The notes beneath the pieces are model-generated. The model saw nothing but the letters and a program-made list of their open reading frames with translations. It did not search any database and was not told the DNA's origin. 64,000 nt of DNA, from contig NC_079487.1 in NCBI RefSeq assembly GCF_020520425.1, forward strand, positions 128,486,385-128,550,384, read 5' to 3'. Numbering within the stretch: the stretch's first letter is position 1; each line of letters begins with the position of its first letter. This DNA comes from Spinacia oleracea. Its lineage: Eukaryota; Streptophyta; Magnoliopsida; Caryophyllales; Amaranthaceae. Below are positions 1 through 11,100 of the stretch, in pieces. Position numbers and translations under genes: made by a program.

Positions 1-862
1 AGTTTGACGCTATTCATGACACAACTTTCTTAGCATCCCCGAAATCACGACTTGAGTTGAATCGTGTCAATTCAATATACTATCCACCACTAAATTCAGT
101 TGATCAAATAATATCTAAATTAACTACGCTCCTACAATACAAAGAAGTTTGGTAGTGTTGTCAATCAACACCTAGTTTCTTACACCACTACGACAATCTA
201 GCCTATGCAATGTTGTGAGTCATTAGATATGTTATTTATTGAGTTTCCTTGCATAGAAAATTCATCACTATTTTTATACTCATAATTATCAAGATATAGA
301 GTGTTCAGTGCGGTGGACAACACATATCACCTCCTAATATAGTTATTGCATCACCCTCCACGAGCAGACAAACTATTGTGTGCATGTGTTACTTCAAGAG
401 AGTTATATGTGTCATTTTACACATCATTTTATCTCCTTATCAAAGAAAATAACACTTTAATCATTACTTATCACGCAAACATAGATGTCTAAGCCTCAAC
501 TCCATTACTTATTTTGTGATCAAAATTACTTAAAATGATTGTAGTTGAGCATTGTGTCACATTAAATTCATGTAAATTTCAAAGAAGTAGCAAAATATCA
601 AAACAGAGACATTAGGTCCCAAAAACCTAAATAGTTGGCCCCACCCTTGATCTCATGTTCCTATCTCCCAAGCCCATATATGGACCCAAACATTATTGCT
701 GCCTCTTCAACCTCAAATATCCAATCTTTCTCAATACAATTTCATATTTTCAACTTGTTAAGTCTGTCAAATACCAACCCACTTTACAACATCACCAGAG
801 CAACAAACAGTGAGAATCCCTCATCAATCAAACCCTTCTCCATAATATTCCCTCAAAAAGTC
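1..862. other. Intergenic/upstream region, no gene recognised
   Basis: AT-rich sequence upstream of the dioxygenase gene. No coding region, RNA gene or clear transposon end was recognised. The distal part (1-600) is featureless to the eye. The proximal part from about 640 is an open frame continuous with the downstream dioxygenase and has an in-frame ATG at 680, so some of it may be 5' UTR or an N-terminal extension. Confidence 0.5.
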
Positions 863-1751
863 ATGTCAGAATCCAATATTATTGAAAATCATTCTTACCC
901 ACCTATATTTCGCTCACCATTCAATGACACGACCAGAAAACTCGACCTGAAAGACGAGCAGGGAGAAGGGGCAGAGAGTACAGGGACCTTAGACCCTCTG
1001 CCCCTACCCCTGCCCTTAATTGATTTCCAGTGTTTGGACGATGAAAAACTCGACACGGCATGCAAGGAATGGGGAATATTTAGGTTGGAGAATCATGGGG
1101 TTCCAAGTAGTCTATTGAGGCAGCTACAGGAGCATGCCAAAACGTTGTTTCGGCTACCCTTTGAAGCCAAACAAGGCCTTGCTAAAAGATGCCCTATAAA
1201 ATACTTTTGGGGTACCCCTGCCCTTACTTCTTCAGGGGTAGCCCTTCTAAGAACAAGTGATGCCCTTAATATGGATTGGGTTGAAGGTCTTAATGTTCCT
1301 GTTTCTCAACTTCATCAACATCTCCAACACATTCATCATGATCCCTTGATTAATGATTTCAGGTATTTAGTTTAATACTAATCCTTTTATTTTCCCATTA
1401 TTATGTTGTTAAATGTTTTGTTTGGATATGTAAGATAAAAAAATAATACGGGGAGGTGGATTCAAACATATGATTTATCGTACACAGTTCTTGCTCTAAC
1501 CATTAAGTTAAGTTATCATTAATAATGTTATGCTAAATGTTATTATAAAGTCAGTCATCATAGTACTAGTTTGTGTCAGCATAAAATATAAATTAGTCAA
1601 AATATTTTATTAGTATGATGTAATGTAATGTAATGTAATGCATTAATCTGCACGTAAATCTCCACCATTTTTGCTTACAACTTTGTCACTTAGTCACCTA
1701 CTACAATTTATGTTTCCATGGTCATCAATTGTTTCAAGTTACTAGATTTAA

Positions 1752-1802
<51 letters not shown>

Positions 1803-4549
1803 TATTATTATTATTACTATATTTATTTTAAGAAGGATTAAGAAGACTCCATAATCATCATGCAAATTGCCTTACGTCTCATCCGCACAAAAGATTGTAA
1901 TATTGAAAATCCAAAACTACGGATTAGGTGTTTGTGAAGATGGATGTGGGCCGGCCCGGCCCAAAGCCCGATCCGACCCGACACGAAAAAAGTCCGGCGG
2001 CACGGCACGAGCACGAAAAAAGCACGATCCGGCACGGGCACGAAGTCGTGGGCCGGGCCTGGGCCTTAATTTTTTGGAAAAAGCACGACAAGGCACGGCA
2101 CGACAAAGCACACTAAATTTAGTAAAATTAGCCTTAGGCACGACGGGCCGGCCCGGCCTGACACGAAAGCCCGTGGCTTGGGCCGCGCCGGGCCTTGGGC
2201 CCTTTTTTAACTTTTCGGCCCAACTCGGCACGACACGAAACAACGTAGGCCTGGCGTGGGCCCGGCCCAATTAGACACACGGTATGTGGGCTCGACCCGA
2301 AGCCCAACCCGACCCACGGCCATCTTTAGGTGTTTGTAGTCTCAAATGTATTCTGAAAAGAATGTACCGGTCAAGGATGCAATTTGAGGTTGTGCATAAA
2401 TCAAATTCAATCTACTGAATTGCAAATATTGGAATCGCATGTGACACTCATTTAGGCCCTGTTCGACAAAATTAGCGGTAGTGGATAGCGGGTAGCGGTT
2501 AGCTGTTAAAGTAGCGGCTAACTGATATGTGTTCGGTTAAAGTAGTGGTTGATATTTTAAAATAAAATAAAAGGTAAAATGTTGTTTAAAAATTTATTAT
2601 AAATATGTCAAAAGCTACCCGTTACCTTAAAAGTTACTAATTTTAACGTTTGACAAAAGCTACCAAAACGCTACCTTTACCGCCAACCGCTACCTAAACC
2701 GCCACCTTGCCAAACACTTACAAATTTTACCAGTAGCGTCTTGACTAGGCCAACGCTACCCGCTACCTCAAACGCTACCGCCGAACACGCCCTTAGTAGT
2801 ATCCGATCTGAACAATATTCTCCATCAAAACCCAATTTAAAAGTTGAACTTTAAGGTTTATTATGTGGAATATGTTGATCATGGTGCGTTCTATTAACCT
2901 GATTTTCACATATCTTATCTTATCTGAACTTATTTTAGTTATAAATTGTACTTGGTCAACCTTATTTTTCCTGAACTTATCTTATCTGAACTTATTTTAC
3001 TGAAATAAGTAGAAATAAGGTGAACAGAACAGAGACTAAGACTTGCTTTTGAATCCATATAAAAAGGAGAAGGGGAGACGTGTCTCCATTTTGGGATACT
3101 TTTAGAATAATTATTTTGAGGCGGAGTAAGTAATATTACGTACAAAATAGCATACTTAATTAATGTTACATGCTCAAAATAATTGCAAAATGCATTAAGA
3201 AATGAAATTAATCATCTAATTTTGTTATAGAAACTAGAAAGCAAATTGCAAATTGCAAATTGCAAATTGCAAATGATCTAATACAAACAAAAACAAGACT
3301 CGGAGTACTCGTGTAATCGTGAAATATTTTAGGCCCCTACCTATTTTTATTGGGGACCAAACTATGATCTTTGGAATGTACGTTACATACAATTCATTTA
3401 CCTTATTAGTTTGTTTTGATTGAAAATAATTGGTCACTAAAATCGTGAAGGTTGAGATCTGGTTTCGAGTCAAATGTTTTACACCGAATTGTCCAAGTCC
3501 AATTTATTAATTTTTTGTAATGCAAATGTACCTAAATTCATATTGTTGCTTCCACAGAGACTTATTGGAAGACTATAGAGGACATCTAACGAGAATAGCC
3601 TCCACATTATTTGAAGCCATGATTAACAACCTCAAACTTGATTTACAACAAGTTAAACCATGTTTAGACGAATCAACGGGGTTAATTCGAGTTTACCGGT
3701 ACCCTCGTCATACAATTAACGAGCATGTTAAGGGTTTGCATGAACACACAGACAGTTCTATTATCTCAATATTGAGTGAAGATCAAGTAGGAGGCCTCCA
3801 ACTTTTGAAGGATGATAAGTGGCTCAAAGTTGAGCCTATCCCAAACACATTGGTTGTTAATCTCGGAGATATGATGCAGGTATATTATATACATGTGCAC
3901 AGTACTCACTGCAAATTTAAAAATAATAACGTAAATTTGTAAAAAACTATCTTATAAAATTGATCTTTATGAAAAACTATCTTATAAAAAAATGATGTAA
4001 TTAACTAACTTTTAAAAAATTTATGTTGTAAATACTACATTTCGTAGGATTGCGAACGTTAATTCAAGAATCCGGGATTGACTTTATTAGATGTATCTCA
4101 CGTGGTATCTAACGGGAAAAAGAGTAATTAAGTGACACATAAGATGCATATGGTAAAGTCAATCCCGAAATTTTGAGTCAACTTTCATAATTCGGAAAAA
4201 TGTAGTATCTTTCAACATAATTTTTTTATAATCATATGCACGACATTTTGATAAAAGAATATGAGAATTATTTACTTAATTCGTTTTCGGTTTTAATTAT
4301 GATGTGCAGGTTTTGAGTGATGACGAGTATAAGAGCGTGAAGCACAAGGTAGAGCTAAACAAAAACAAGGAAAGAGTGTCAATAGGCTATTTTGTGTTCC
4401 CAGAAGAGAACACTTTGATAAATAGCTCAAAATACAAGCCTTTTAGTTACAACCAATTTCGAGCTCAAGTTCAACAAGATATCAAATTACATGGTACTAA
4501 AATTGGGCTCCAAAACTTCAAGCTTCCCCATACAAGTCAGACTGTATAA
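863..4549 (+). CDS. 2-oxoglutarate/Fe(II)-dependent dioxygenase, gibberellin oxidase-like, 3 exons
   Basis: Soluble non-haem iron oxygenase of the plant DOXC class. The closest remembered relatives are annotated gibberellin 2-beta-dioxygenase 8-like or gibberellin 20-oxidase-like, so a role in gibberellin turnover is inferred. Exons are 863-1362, 3558-3879 and 4310-4549 with GT-AG introns and consistent phase, giving 353 residues, normal for the family. The N-terminal DIOX_N domain has LPLIDF and WGIFRLENHGVP; the family motif YFWGTPAL follows. The catalytic core shows HTD (first iron ligands) in GLHEHTDSS, the distal iron His in SVKHKVELN, and the 2-oxoglutarate-binding Arg/Ser as ERVSIGYF. 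ATG 863 gives the usual length; an in-frame ATG at 680 would add 61 residues with no family resemblance. Intron 1 (2.2 kb) carries several MITEs. Family is sure; substrate is not. Confidence 0.88.
1757..1817. repeat. (ATT)n trinucleotide microsatellite
   Basis: About 20 near-perfect copies of TTA/ATT in dioxygenase intron 1, with one interruption near 1800. Confidence 0.95.
1936..2325. mobile_element. GC-rich non-autonomous element with AGATGG/CCATCT ends
   Basis: A 390-bp island of GGCCCGGCCC and CACGACACGAAA words lies in AT-rich intron 1. It is bounded by AAGATGG on the left and CCATCTT on the right. An identical 12-bp direct repeat, TTAGGTGTTTGT, flanks it at 1924-1935 and 2326-2337 and reads as a target-site duplication. 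A relative with the same ends and the TTTTTTGGAAAAA core lies inverted at 51548-51940. Short inverted ends with a 9-12-bp duplication point to a Mutator-like MITE, though no transposase was seen. The overlapping reading frames in both directions come from base composition and are not genes. Confidence 0.7.
2454..2793. mobile_element. MITE with imperfect TIRs (GGCCCTGTTCG / CGAACACGCCC)
   Basis: About 340 bp in intron 1 of the dioxygenase. It starts GGCCCTGTTCGACAAAATTA and ends CGCTACCGCCGAACACGCCC, with inverted runs of 'tagcggtagcggg' words at each end. The general form (GGGC-TGTTCG ends) resembles hAT-type MITEs. I could not find a convincing 8-bp target duplication. A shortened, inverted relative is at 5228-5318. 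Confidence 0.6.
2885..3036. mobile_element. MITE-like repeat with TGAACTTATTTTA units
   Basis: Starts near GTTCTATTAACC and ends GGTGAACAGAACAGAGAC, with internal repeats of 'atcttatctgaacttatttt'. It shares the AAGTTCAGATAAG unit (reverse complement) with the larger element at 6886-7146, so the two are probably one MITE family. Boundaries are approximate. Confidence 0.5.
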
Positions 4550-4839
4550 TCCTTGATTAACTGTCATACGACTCATACCATGCTCAGTAAATTGTTAACT
4601 AGATATGAGATGTGGACTATTGTAATTTGTAAGTAATGCTCAATCCGGACAAGATAATAATGTTATAATTTCCAAATATAGTTTTTTTTCCCCAGTGGAA
4701 GTTTACCTTTTCCCGTAAACTAAAGTTTAGATTTTATACCATAACATGAATAAATTAAGTTTAGTGTAAATGTGATTGTATTATTAAGGACAAATATGTT
4801 TTTTTTTACTATAACGTTAATCACAAATTCACAATGGGT

Positions 4840-5036
4840 AACCAATTGAGGTTGGCATGAGTGGTTAAGGGTCTCTTGCTCCTTAACCAAGGTCTCGAGT
4901 TCGAGCCTTAGGTATGGAAAAAATCTCAACTGGGAGGGATGCTGCCCATCGAGGTACCCATGCAAACTCCTGCGGGAGATTAATCCACTCGCCGAATGCG
5001 ATAGGAACTCCTCGTAGTAGAACCAAAAAAAAAAAA
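4840..5036 (+). mobile_element. tRNA-derived SINE with 11-bp target duplication
   Basis: The head carries an RNA polymerase III A-box-like TGGCATGAGTGGTTAAGG and a B-box GGTCTCGAGTTCGAGCC, and the tail is an A-run after 'gaacc'. It is flanked by identical 11-bp TCACAATGGGT at 4829-4839 and 5037-5047, as expected from LINE-type integration. Length is about 197 bp. A- and B-box spacing fits tRNA-derived plant SINEs; no family was assigned. Confidence 0.85.
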
Positions 5037-5042
5037 TCACAA

Positions 5043-5170
5043 TGGGTTCAATCATATTCCCGGTAAGGGCACTTTGGGGTCGGGGTTCCTTATCCTTCAT
5101 GCCACTTTTAAAAGGCCTTGCCCGCAAACACAAGTGAGTCCTCGTGCGAGGTTCGAACTTCCAACCCAAT
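5043..5170 (-). mobile_element. Possible inverted SINE fragment
   Basis: The minus strand carries a B-box-like GGTTCGAACTTCC/GTTCGAACCTCG region, and the sequence resembles a tRNA-derived head ('gcaaacacaagtgagtcctcgtgcgaggttcgaac' style). It directly abuts the right duplication of the SINE at 4840-5036. No clear A-tail or separate target duplication was seen. Confidence 0.35.
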
Positions 5171-5227
5171 ATAGATGTTCTTAATCTTCTTACTTAACAA
5201 AACAATCTACTTATTATACATATATAG

Positions 5228-5318
5228 GGCATGTTCGGCAGTAGCGTTTGAGATAGCGGATGACCTAATCAAGACGCTACTTAACCGCTACCCGCTACCG
5301 CTAATTTTTCCAAACAAG
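5228..5318. mobile_element. Internally deleted relative of the 2454-2793 MITE, inverted
   Basis: GGGCATGTTCGGCAGTAGCG at its start matches the reverse complement of the right end of the 2454-2793 element, and CCGCTACCCGCTACCGCTAA at its end matches the reverse complement of that element's left end. It is therefore a short copy with the middle removed. Confidence 0.6.
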
Positions 5319-5654
5319 ACAATCGTATCATTCGTAATAACTCTTTACTCAAGACGACACAAATTCTTCTCAAATACTTGAACAGTCGCATGTTTATGCC
5401 GGCCTAACGTTTCCCTCAAAAAATAATTTAAAAGCTCTTCAATCTTCACTCACCTTCAATCTTCAGACTCTGCCACATCAGCTTTTCACTAACTTTTTCA
5501 TTATCCAGACTCACACAAAACTCACCCTATTTTTACACATTATCCCCAGACTCACCTCAGACTCACCTAACTCTTAAAATAATATTTTATGTATATATCT
5601 TTTTTTTGGTACATTTGCTAAATAATGTTGAAACTATGTTTTCTTATATATAAA

Positions 5655-5965
5655 CAAAGTAGACCCGATCAAAAGGCGGGTCGGGTCGAGGACATAAAAA
5701 TTTGTCCATTATGTCGGGGCGGGGCAGACCGGGCCAAGCTTTGGGCCAATTTGTATACCCAGAACCCGCTATTTCGGGCTAAAAATAGTGGGCTTTTCAG
5801 GCCAATTTTGGGACGGGCCAAATTTATAACGAAAATGGTTGTTTTGCGTTGTCCAAAGGCCGTAATTTTTTTTAAAAAAAATCGGGTCGGGCCTTCTGCC
5901 CAACATCCGGTAATTTTCGAACCGGGTCAGGTCGGGCCAGCGGGCTAGGCCCATGTTGATCAGCT
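5655..5965. repeat. GC-rich word repeat (GGGTCGGGCC / GGGCCAA)
   Basis: About 300 bp of CGGGTCGGGTCGAGG, GGGCCAA and GGGCTTTT words in AT-rich surroundings. It resembles the 1936-2325 and 51548-51940 islands in composition but does not share their ends or core, so I treat it as a different family. Reading frames within it are compositional. Confidence 0.45.
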
Positions 5966-6885
5966 CTAAAACAAAGTAATTTATAATTCGAGAAAAAATG
6001 AAAAAAAACATAAAATGTTAATTTTGAAGTTGACATATATTCCGTACAAATTAGAAACAATGATACAACATATTAAATTCAAAAGATCTAGAATATAAAT
6101 TTAAAGGCAAATGAAACAAAATAATACATAAACCATCAATAATTTAGTTGGGTGAAATAAGATAAATTAAGTTTGATGATGTGACATGATTTGGTTGGAG
6201 GAATAAAAAAGTGGAGTCTTAAGTGAGTCTTGAGTGAGTCTTGGATTTTCAAACTCACTTCAAGACTTAGGATAAACTCACCCTAATACACATACGTGCC
6301 CGATGTACAATGCAGGAGCATGATAATAGTAACTAATAAGGGTCATGCCTTTGAAATCGGGCTAAGAAAGTTCAATCAAAATGATGAAACAAATGAATAA
6401 GTAAACAATTGGAGAATGAGGGTCTGCATTTTTTGCTTCGTTCTTCCACTGCTGCCATTTGGGAAATGGTTTAACTCTTAAAATGAATGTACACAATTGG
6501 AGAAATTAGGGTTTATCAATACAGGAATACAGGATTAAATGAAGTATATATTAACTCCCAATTTCTCTGTATATAATTGGCATGGTTGTTTACGAAACAA
6601 ACTTTGTAATTGAAAGTGGTGGTTCAAATATCTTAATCTCTCTATACTATCTCCCCAAATGACAATATACTTGTACCACGTAATAATTGTGTGGCCACCT
6701 TAAATAATTAAGTTAGTGAGATTGAGAAGATTCATAGTTGATGTCCTCAAAAAAAAATAAAAAATTAGTTGTTGAATGAAAATATTTTATCCTCGTTGAA
6801 CCTAATTGATTTTCATTATAATTACCTTTTATCGACTAATTAAAAGTTATTTTTATATTTGCATTGATTTAAATGAATATTACTA

Positions 6886-7146
6886 AGGTCCTGTTCTGTT
6901 CGACTTATTTTGACTTATTTCAGACAAAATAAGTTCAGATAAGTTCAGTTAAGTTCAGATAAGTTCAGATAATATAAGTTCAGCAAAAATAAGTTTTTTT
7001 CAGACATTTTCACACGCAAATAAGTCTATTTTAGACAAAATCTTCTAGATAAAATAAGTTCAGATAAGTTCATTTAAATTCAGATAAGTTCAGTTAAGTT
7101 CAGATAATATAAGTTCAGTCAAAATAAGTCCAATAAAACAGAGCCT
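6886..7146. mobile_element. MITE with AAGTTCAGATAAG internal repeats
   Basis: Ends are AGGTCCTGTTCTGTTCGACTT on the left and, on the reverse strand, AGGCTCTGTTTTATTGGACTT on the right. TACTA flanks both sides (6881-6885 and 7147-7151). The interior is built of repeated 'agataagttcagttaagttc' units in the same orientation. No coding capacity. Confidence 0.55.
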
Positions 7147-8193
7147 TACTAAGTAGTTCTTTGAGTGGGTATACACTTACACTGTTCTATTATATATATA
7201 GTTTTTTTTTTTTTCTTTTCTTGAATGGTGAAACAATGATTATGAATTATATCGGAATTTAAATTAGAAATTACTTTAGTATGAAATGCAATTCAGGATT
7301 CAACATCAAATTTTCAATTTTGTTTGATTTATATTGCCAAAACACATTAACCATTAATTTATAGTAACAATTTATAAAATTATCTGAAACCTACCTTATA
7401 CTCCATATATGGGAAGTTTTATCTTTTAACTATTGAAACTCGAGATTTTCTGCCATATAAAGATGCATTCGGCGAAATCTATTACAACCTTACAAGTAAC
7501 AAAAAGAACCAGACCTTTTAAAACATAAATTATATTATTATTCTTTTAAAAAGTAGTTATTTTGCTTTCAAAAACGATTCTCTAACACCGCTCTCTTTCG
7601 CCGATAAAATATTTATTTATTGATAATCCGCCATAGCTCAACCAGCTCCATTCAACAATTCTTACGCGAACTCGAGCCTTCTCTCAACTATCCAACAATC
7701 CTCTAGTATCGAATTTTAACATCCTAAAAAACTCCCAAACACATGAAATTCCTATAAATAGACAAACAAATGTTTATTTAATTAACTAATCATACAACAT
7801 AACAATATTAGAGTAGGACACCGATTTCCCATGTATTTTTTTTGATAAAAAAGTAATGAGAATCAATGTATCATAATTTTACCAACACATGTAAAAATCT
7901 TAGCTAAGAACAAGGACGTTTAGTAACAAAATTCAAGAAATTTAACAAAAAATAAAAAAGGGAAAGAAAAAAAGAGTATCCCAAAGCAAGAAAGCTAAAG
8001 AATAGTTCAGCTTGGGGCACAAGGACTAAAAATAATAAAAATAAAAATAAAAATAAAAATAATAAGAATAAAATGAATAATTAACTAACCCTTGGGAAGC
8101 TGAGACTGTTGTTGTTTTTGTTGTTGTATTTCTCTATTTTCATGTTTTCTCTCTCCTCTGTTGCTGACTGAAAAGAGCCGTACATACACTTCA

Positions 8194-11100
8194 ATGGCGG
8201 AGTCTGGGAACCACAGAAAGAGACGGCGATTACTTTGCACAGAAAAGTTTCTTTTGGATGATTTGGTTGAGGTATTTTCCACTCTCAATTTCTCTTTAAT
8301 TTCGTTTCTCTAGTTTTTAACAATTTTGGGTAATTCTTGGTTTCTTCTTTCCTCTGTTTTGTTTAATCGACATTATGGAGATTAAATCTTCGATTTTTAA
8401 TGTGTTTTTTGAAGTTTTGTAATGAGAATCGAATACCCTCTTGTCTCTTGTTTGATGGGGTTTTCTCTGATTTTTTTTTTTTTTGATAATCTGATCAGAT
8501 TTTCAATTTTGGCGTCAAATTCTCATGCAATGCTTGAAATTGGGGTTTCGTGTGTGTGGGTATTGATCAGTATTGTTGCATTGGTGATCAGAATATCTTT
8601 ATTGTCATTTTAATTTTACATGCATTAGCCAATTTGAGCTATATTGTCTATATTGGCGTACTCCAATTTTGTTCTTTTGGGGTTTGATTTTAATGTTCCT
8701 GTTCTTGCAATTGATGACTAGGGTTTGTGATTAATTCTGTTTTTCTTAATTTTCCTTTTTGAAATATTTTTAAAAATTTATGATTTTTGTAAAAATATCC
8801 CGTTGGATCAGAGAATACTGTTATTTGGTTAATATTTCTGGGTTCAATTTTTATTTGTCTGATTGCTTGTTCAAATTTCGGCATTGTACAGTTTTGATTT
8901 TGTCGAAAACGATCACACTTTGCATGTTTGTGTTGCTGGCACTCTTCTTGATTAAGAGTTCATAGAAATTATTACGGAGTATGTATCTTGGGTTGGTTTA
9001 ATATATTATTTGGGCTGTTATCTCCAGTATTAAAGTTTTTGATCAGGAATATTAACTGAAATTTTAGCTTAGAATTAATATAGATAATTCTCTCAAGAGT
9101 ATCAACTGTAAATGATAGAAGTAATGGCGTTTGTTCAGTGCAATCTGAGGTGAATTGGAATTTATATTATGTCTTTTCTGATTTTGGGTTGTTGCCAGTA
9201 ATACGGATTACATCAGCACAAGAAAGGGGAGATCTTGTTGATTATGGTAGAAATTTGCTTGAATATTCCTGTTTAACTGCTTTAGTGGAGTTCATTTTTT
9301 ACCTGTAAAATGAATGTGTAATTGGTGCAGGTTAGAAGTGTTGAAGATGGATTCCAAGGGTCATGGCATGCTGGATCTATCATTGGTGTTGATGGTAGAT
9401 ATAGAGAAATAAAATATACAAATCTTCTTCATGATGCTGATGATGATTATGACTTTTTAACTGATACTGTGGAAGTTCCTAGTTCAATTGACGGAACCTC
9501 CACCTCCACCTCCACCTCATCAAAAACATGTAACCGAGGCAGGATTAGACCAAACCCTACATTTGGGGATATGGCAATAGAGAATCTCCCTTATGGCCTC
9601 TGTGTTGATTGTTGGGTCAACGAAGCATGGTGGGAAGGTGTGGTTTTTGACAATGATTGTGATGCCAGTAAAAGGAAGATTTTCTTTCCCGATTTAGGCG
9701 ATGAAGTGATAGTTGATCTTAAAAGCTTGCGATTAACTCACGACTGGGATGAGGTTACAGGAGAGTGGAATTGTAGAGGAAATTGGATGTTTCTGGAGAT
9801 CATCGATAAGCTTGGGTTGGATACTTATATTCCTGTTTCCCTAAAGCAAATATGGTATGATGTGAGAGGGAAAAAAGATTTTGTTAATACTGGGGAGTGG
9901 CCTTTCCCTGTCAAGGATAAGTTGGAAAACCTGGTGGCGCAGGTCATCCAGGAGAATTTACGGATTACTTTAGATTCATTTCTGAAAGGATGTTTCTCTT
10001 CCGAAACCATGTCAGAAAATCATGAAGTCGTATCCGGTAATGATGTTCCTCCTAAAGATATTGACTTTCAAGATGTTGATTTAATGAGAGAGAATGATGC
10101 TGCCGTTACAACCATTGGCGACTTGTGCGGAACTGCTGAACTGGCAACAGAGTTGCAGGATTCTGCTCTCACCAACAATCAAGTGGTTCCTGTACAACCC
10201 ATGGCCCTGTCAATTATATGTTCAGGTCAGACAGGGTTTGGTGTTAACACGAGACCTTCTGCTGCAGAGTCCCAGTTTTGTAACAATTCTAAACCTGATG
10301 AGAAAAAACAGCTTAGAAAAAGTAAGCGGAAGTTGCAGTTTGATGATCATAATGAATTGAGCATTGAATCTGAGTACTGCCCGCAGTCCATGTATGATTA
10401 TGCTCAACAAGACAGGCCTGCAAATAGTTTGACTAGAAAAGTCAGGCGTCATCTCCGTTATTTGGGTTATCAAATAGAACAATGTGATAATCTGAAAACG
10501 GTACGTTATACCTCTCCTGAAGGAAGAACCTACTATAATCTTCGCCTTTGTGTAAACTATGAGAAGAAAGAGGCAGAGAAATCCTCCTTAGCAGCAGAAG
10601 ATGTTCGGAGTGGAGACCTTTCATTTCCTTCTAAGTTGAAGCGTACTCTAAAGCTTAAGGTATCAAATAGGGGGAAAGTGCTGAACCTAAATATTGAACC
10701 TAAATATTGCCCAGAAGCTGTATCCAAATATGTGAGAGCATCGGAGACAAAGTGCACCTTGAAGGCTCGTAATGAGATGCAGGATGAAGCTAGGGGACAC
10801 TTGTCAGCTATGGGGTGGAAATTCTGGCCTCAAGCGAAGAAAGACAAGAAGGACGAGTGGCGCTATGATTCCCCTACTTCTAACAAGACATATAATTCAC
10901 TATTGTCCGCTTGTAGGGCGATTGTAAAAGGTGCGGAGATGCATAGTTCTGGCCCAATTGTAGATGCAAAAAGTCAAAACCCCGAAGGGCTCTCAGGTGA
11001 ACATTCATTATCTGATAATGAGGATCGTCGACATTGCTTAACTCAAAAATACCCTCGGGCTCTCATGAAGTGTAAGACAGGGAAAGTTCAGAGGAGGAAG

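Larger units (their letters stand above)
4550..8193. other. Intergenic region between dioxygenase and PHD/GNAT gene
   Basis: Contains a SINE (4840-5036), a probable second inverted SINE piece (5043-5170), a shortened MITE (5228-5318), a GC-word repeat (5655-5965), a MITE (6886-7146), and TE-like words around 5410-5580 and 6200-6290 ('gactcacc' and 'gagtcttgagtgagtctt', mutually inverted). An A-rich (AAAAAT)n-like stretch at about 8025-8075 precedes the next gene. No protein-coding gene was recognised. Confidence 0.6.

Noticed and set aside
1867-2274. Long overlapping frames on both strands in the GC-rich island
   Set aside because: Open in several frames because of GGC/CAC word composition within a transposon-like element. 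No domain.
4720-5169. 149-residue minus-strand frame over the SINE region
   Set aside because: It runs through the SINE, its A-tail and the flanking duplication, so it cannot be an evolved protein.
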